Source of the DNA: Microbacteriaceae bacterium
Lineage (GTDB): Bacteria > Actinomycetota > Actinomycetes > Actinomycetales > Microbacteriaceae
DNA length: 6,358 nt
Direction: 5' to 3'
Assembly: GCA_022701925.1 (NCBI GenBank)
Contig: JAKONM010000058.1
Coordinates: forward strand, 1-6,358
Shown here piece by piece: positions 3,795 through 6,358 of this stretch (within the stretch, counting starts at the first letter, position 1; every line of letters starts with the position of its first letter). Position numbers and translations under genes: made by a program. Below the pieces are notes generated by a model. It saw nothing but the letters and a program-made list of their open reading frames with translations, was not told the DNA's origin and did no database searches.

Positions 3795-4613
3795 TCAGGA
3801 GGCGTGCGCCTGCTCCTCGACGTGGTGCCGGCCGATCGGCAGCACCATCGGCCGGCCGGACACGGGGTCGACGACCACGCGGCTGCGCAGGCCGAACACC
3901 TGCTGCACCACCTGCTCGGTGAGCACCGCCGCCGGCTCGCCGGCGGCGTGCACGCGGCCCTGCTCGACCGCGATCAGGTGGTCGGCGTACCGCGCCGCCA
4001 GGTTCAGGTCGTGCAGCACCATGACGACCGTCGTGCCGCGGCGCCGGTTCAGGTCCGTCAGCAGGTCGAGCACGTCGACCTGGTGGCTGATGTCCAGGAA
4101 GGTCGTCGGCTCGTCGAGCAGCAGCACGTCGGTGCGCTGCGCCAGCGCCATGGCGATCCAGGCGCGCTGACGCTGGCCGCCCGACAGCTCGTCGACCGGC
4201 CGGTCCGCCAGCGCGGTCGTGGCGGTCAGCTCCAGGGCCTCCGCCACCGCCTCGTCGTCCTCCGCGGTCCAGCGGGCCAGCAGGCCCTGGTGCGGGTGGC
4301 GCCCGCGCGCGACCAGGTCGGCCACGGCGATGCCCTCGGGCGCGGTCGGCGACTGCGGCAGCAGGCCCAGCGTCCGGGCCACCTGCCGGGTGGGGGTGCG
4401 GTGCAGGTCCTTGCCGTCCAGCACCACCCGTCCCGACCTCGGCGGCAGCAGCCTCGCCATCGCCCGCAGCACGGTCGACTTGCCGCAGGCGTTCGCGCCG
4501 ACGATGGCGGTGATGCGCCCGGGCGGCACCGTCAGGTCCAGGGCGTCGACGACGACGCGGTCGCCGTAGCCGAGCGTGACCCCTTCAGCGGCCAGCGTGT
4601 GCGACACGGTCAC
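3795..4613 (-). CDS. Iron-siderophore ABC transporter ATP-binding protein (FepC/FecE-like)
   Basis: A 272-residue cytoplasmic ATPase that powers import of a ferric siderophore through the FecCD permeases encoded just upstream. All ABC motifs are intact and in order: Walker A GANACGKST (39-47), Q-loop Q87 in LLPQSP, signature LSGGQRQR (143-150), Walker B VLLLDE (163-168), D-loop FLD (172-174) and H-loop H201 in VLHDLN. DEPTTFLDISHQ and the length are typical of FepC/FhuC/FecE. The start is GTG 4613-4611, with AGGAGG (4625-4620) 6 nt upstream, and its first bases overlap the upstream permease stop as GTGA. The open frame continues 430 codons further upstream, but that part is out of frame with the permease genes and is Arg/Ala/Gly-rich nonsense. 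It is the last gene of the operon. The siderophore cannot be named. No separate terminator fits in the 10-bp gap before the PaiB gene. Confidence 0.94.
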   Translation of the reverse strand: MTVSHTLAAEGVTLGYGDRVVVDALDLTVPPGRITAIVGANACGKSTVLRAMARLLPPRSGRVVLDGKDLHRTPTRQVARTLGLLPQSPTAPEGIAVADLVARGRHPHQGLLARWTAEDDEAVAEALELTATTALADRPVDELSGGQRQRAWIAMALAQRTDVLLLDEPTTFLDISHQVDVLDLLTDLNRRRGTTVVMVLHDLNLAARYADHLIAVEQGRVHAAGEPAAVLTEQVVQQVFGLRSRVVVDPVSGRPMVLPIGRHHVEEQAHAS

Positions 4614-5653
4614 AGCGATCCTCCTGCGCGGTTCGATCGGACGAGCAGCCAGAGCAGGAACGGGGCGCCGAGCACGCCCGTGATCACCCCGACGGGGTAG
4701 CGGGTGCCGAAGGCGAACTCGCCCACGAGGTCGGCGGCGAGCACCAGCAGCGCGCCCGTGAGCGCCGCTGGCAGCAGCAGGGGGCCGCCCGGGCCGACGA
4801 CGCGCGCGGCGATCGGCCCGGCCAGGAAGGCGACGAACGCGATCGGGCCGGTCGCGGCCGTGGCGAACGCCACCAGCACCACCGCGGCCAGGATGCAGAG
4901 CAGGCGGGTGCGGTGCACGGGCACCCCGAGGGCGGCCGCCTGGTCGTTCCCGTGCTGCAGCAGCCCCAGCCCCCGCGACTGCGAGGCGAGCACGGCCCCG
5001 CCGACCAGCACGGCCAGCGCCAGCGGCCCGACCTGGTCCCAGGAGGCGTTGTTGAGGCTGCCGGTCAGCCACCGCATGACGACCTGCAGGTCGTAGTTCG
5101 CGGCCCGCAGCAGCACGTAGGACACGACGCTCTCCAGCATCGCCGCGACGCCGATGCCGATCAGGATCAGGCGCGTGTCCGCGATGCCGCCGCGGTTCGC
5201 CAGCAGGGTGATGACGCCCGCGGTGACCAGCGCCGCGGCGACCGCGAGCAGCGAGGTCTCGGTCGCCGTGAGGTCCAGCACGACGATGCCGATCACCGCG
5301 GCGGCGCTGGCGCCCGAGCTGATGCCGATCACGTCGGGCGCGGCCAGCGGGTTGCGCAGCATCGTCTGGAAGGTGACTCCGCCCAGCCCGAACGCCGCGC
5401 CCGCCACGACCCCCTCCGCCGCGCGGGGCAGCCGCAGCTGGCCGACCGTGAAGGAGGCGCCGGGCACCGTCTGCCCCAGCAGCACGCGCACCACCTCGTC
5501 CAGCCGGTAGACGGTGTCGCCGAACACCAGCGCGACGCCGAACAGCACGACCAGCAGCACGGTGAGCCCGCCGACGGCGGCGCGGGCCCGCAGCAGCCGG
5601 CGGCGTCGGCCCGCCGCCACGAGCGCGGCGGGAGGGGCTGCGACGGCCGTCAC
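4610..5653 (-). CDS. Iron-siderophore ABC transporter permease, second FecCD subunit (FepG-like)
   Basis: A 347-residue inner-membrane permease of the BtuC/FecCD family, pairing with the product of the next gene upstream. A short basic N terminus (GRRRRLLRAR, about 15-24) precedes the first membrane helix (TVLLVVLFGVALVFG). The conserved LRLPRAAEGVVAGAAFGLGG and TFQTMLRNPLAAPDVIGISSG blocks span about 73-114. MRWLTGSL lies near 193-200, and GPIAFVAFLAGPIAARVVG at about 269-287 is the ATPase-coupling region. Around nine or ten hydrophobic segments are seen, as usual. The start GTG 5653-5651 overlaps the upstream permease stop by GTGA, and the end overlaps the ATPase start in the same way, so all three are probably translationally coupled. 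No good Shine-Dalgarno precedes this start. The frame extends another 123 codons upstream as a shadow of the neighbouring gene. A substrate other than a ferric siderophore, such as heme or cobalamin, is less likely but not excluded. Confidence 0.93.
   Translation of the reverse strand: MTAVAAPPAALVAAGRRRRLLRARAAVGGLTVLLVVLFGVALVFGDTVYRLDEVVRVLLGQTVPGASFTVGQLRLPRAAEGVVAGAAFGLGGVTFQTMLRNPLAAPDVIGISSGASAAAVIGIVVLDLTATETSLLAVAAALVTAGVITLLANRGGIADTRLILIGIGVAAMLESVVSYVLLRAANYDLQVVMRWLTGSLNNASWDQVGPLALAVLVGGAVLASQSRGLGLLQHGNDQAAALGVPVHRTRLLCILAAVVLVAFATAATGPIAFVAFLAGPIAARVVGPGGPLLLPAALTGALLVLAADLVGEFAFGTRYPVGVITGVLGAPFLLWLLVRSNRAGGSL
4620..4625 (-). promoter_or_regulatory. Shine-Dalgarno that decides the siderophore ATPase start
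   Basis: A perfect AGGAGG on the minus strand, 6 nt before GTG 4613 and inside the last codons of the permease gene. Confidence 0.8.
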
Positions 5654-6358
5654 AGCGCGCGCACCCGGCTGCGGCGGACGATCCAGATGAACACCGGGGC
5701 GCCGAGCAGCGCGGTGACGATGCCCACGTCGACCTCGGCGGGGCGGGCGACCAGGCGCCCCAGCACGTCGGCCGCGGTGAGCAGCACGGCGCCGACGACC
5801 GCCGAGGCGGGCAGCAGCCAGCGGTGGTCGACGCCGACCAGCAGGCGGCACAGGTGGGGCACGGCGAGGCCCACGAAGCCGATCGGGCCGGCGACGGCGG
5901 TGGCGGCACCCGCCAGCAGCACCCCGCCCGCCGCCGCGAGCAGCCGGGTGCGGCCGACGTGCTCCCCGAGGCCGGCGGCCACGTCGTCGCCGAGGGCCAG
6001 GGAGTTCAGGCCTCCGGCGCACAGCAGCACGAGCGCCGCGCCAGCGGCCAGGAAGGGCGCGACCTGCCCGATGCGGGTCAGGTCCGCGCCGCCGACGCCG
6101 CCGACCTGCCAGAACCGGAACTGGTCCATCACCTCAAGGCGGGGCAGCAGCACGGCGCTGATCATCGCGCTGAAGGCGGCGGAGGTCGCCGCGCCGGCGA
6201 GCGCGAGCTTCAACGGCGTCGCTCCCCCGCGGCCGATCGACCCGACCGCGTAGACGAAGACGGCTGCGACGGCGGCGCCCGCGATCGCGACCCAGATGTA
6301 GGAGCCGGGGGACGAGAGGCCGAAGAAGGCGATGCCGACGACCACGGCGAGCGCGGCG
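5650..6358 (-). CDS. Iron-siderophore ABC transporter permease, first FecCD subunit (FepD-like), N terminus outside window
   Basis: An inner-membrane permease of the FecCD family. 235 residues are visible, and the frame is still open at base 6358, so about 100 N-terminal residues, the start and the operon promoter lie outside. The GTG at 6345 is only an internal codon. The visible part runs through membrane helices starting SYIWVAIAGAAVAAVFVYAV, the FRFWQVGGVGGAD block that corresponds to the usual W-x-x-G-S/G loop, GPIGFVGLAVPHLCRLLVG, which contacts the ATPase, and the closing EVDVGIVTALLGAPVFIWIV before a basic tail RRSRVRAL. The stop overlaps the next permease start by GTGA. The substrate-binding lipoprotein normally found with such operons is not in this window. 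Iron-dependent (DtxR-type) control is likely for the family but cannot be seen here. Confidence 0.93.
   Translation of the reverse strand, partial: AALAVVVGIAFFGLSSPGSYIWVAIAGAAVAAVFVYAVGSIGRGGATPLKLALAGAATSAAFSAMISAVLLPRLEVMDQFRFWQVGGVGGADLTRIGQVAPFLAAGAALVLLCAGGLNSLALGDDVAAGLGEHVGRTRLLAAAGGVLLAGAATAVAGPIGFVGLAVPHLCRLLVGVDHRWLLPASAVVGAVLLTAADVLGRLVARPAEVDVGIVTALLGAPVFIWIVRRSRVRAL

Noticed and set aside
3795..5909. 704-codon minus-strand frame as one long ABC protein
   Set aside because: Only the last 272 codons encode a domain. The upstream part is the wrong frame across two FecCD permease genes, and AGGAGG plus GTG marks the real start at 4613.
4913..6253. 446-codon plus-strand open frame
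   Set aside because: It lies opposite well-supported permease genes, has a His/Gln/Arg-rich shadow composition and no recognisable domain.
1..6358. CRISPR arrays, insertion sequences, replication origin
   Set aside because: No regularly spaced repeats, transposase-like proteins, terminal inverted repeats of an IS, or iteron/DnaA-box clusters were seen on either strand.

Overview
The window comes from a very GC-rich genome with the habits of a high-GC actinobacterium, probably of the Micrococcales. The signs are frequent GTG starts, leaderless-looking genes with TANNNT boxes 6-7 nt before the start codon, an actinobacterial mycothiol-type arsenate reductase, and two tRNA genes without an encoded CCA. 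I cannot name a genus from sequence alone. All real genes are densely packed, and no gap exceeds about 165 bases.

Layout. (1) 1-304, + strand: the C-terminal 100 residues of family I inorganic pyrophosphatase. (2) 305-447: a convergent gap with a hairpin and a 15-bp direct repeat. (3) 448-1662, - strand: a secreted coiled-coil M23 peptidase, probably a cell-wall hydrolase. (4) 1789-2153, + strand: a tRNA cluster Glu(TTC)-Asp(GTC)-Phe(GAA) with a likely -10 box, a perfect 11-bp hairpin filling the Asp-Phe spacer, and an intrinsic terminator. (5) 2179-3140: a compact arsenic module. arsC (-) and arsR (+) diverge from a 34-bp inverted repeat. After arsC comes a 13-residue cysteine-rich ORF with a very strong Shine-Dalgarno sequence, followed by a 13-bp hairpin. 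(6) 3176-3784, + strand: a PaiB-family FMN-binding protein. (7) 3795-6358, - strand: three overlapping genes of an iron-siderophore ABC importer (two FecCD permeases, the first cut by the window edge, and a FepC-like ATPase). They are joined by GTGA overlaps.

How the parts work together. The arsenic module is the most interesting part. Its promoter region is symmetric: a TAGACA / 18 bp / TAGGGT promoter can be read in both directions from the same inverted repeat. One ArsR dimer at its centre could therefore shut both genes. A second operator of the same form, CATCGA-N6-TCGATG, lies over the arsC 5' leader. ArsC should make arsenite, but no efflux permease (Acr3 or ArsB) lies next to it: the tRNA cluster is on one side and PaiB plus the siderophore importer on the other. 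The tiny peptide has two vicinal cysteine pairs (CC-GGTG-CC) and sits between arsC and its apparent terminator. It is a plausible, probably unannotated, arsenite-binding partner; that role is inference. The siderophore operon is a separate unit that converges on the PaiB gene with only 10 bases between stop codons.
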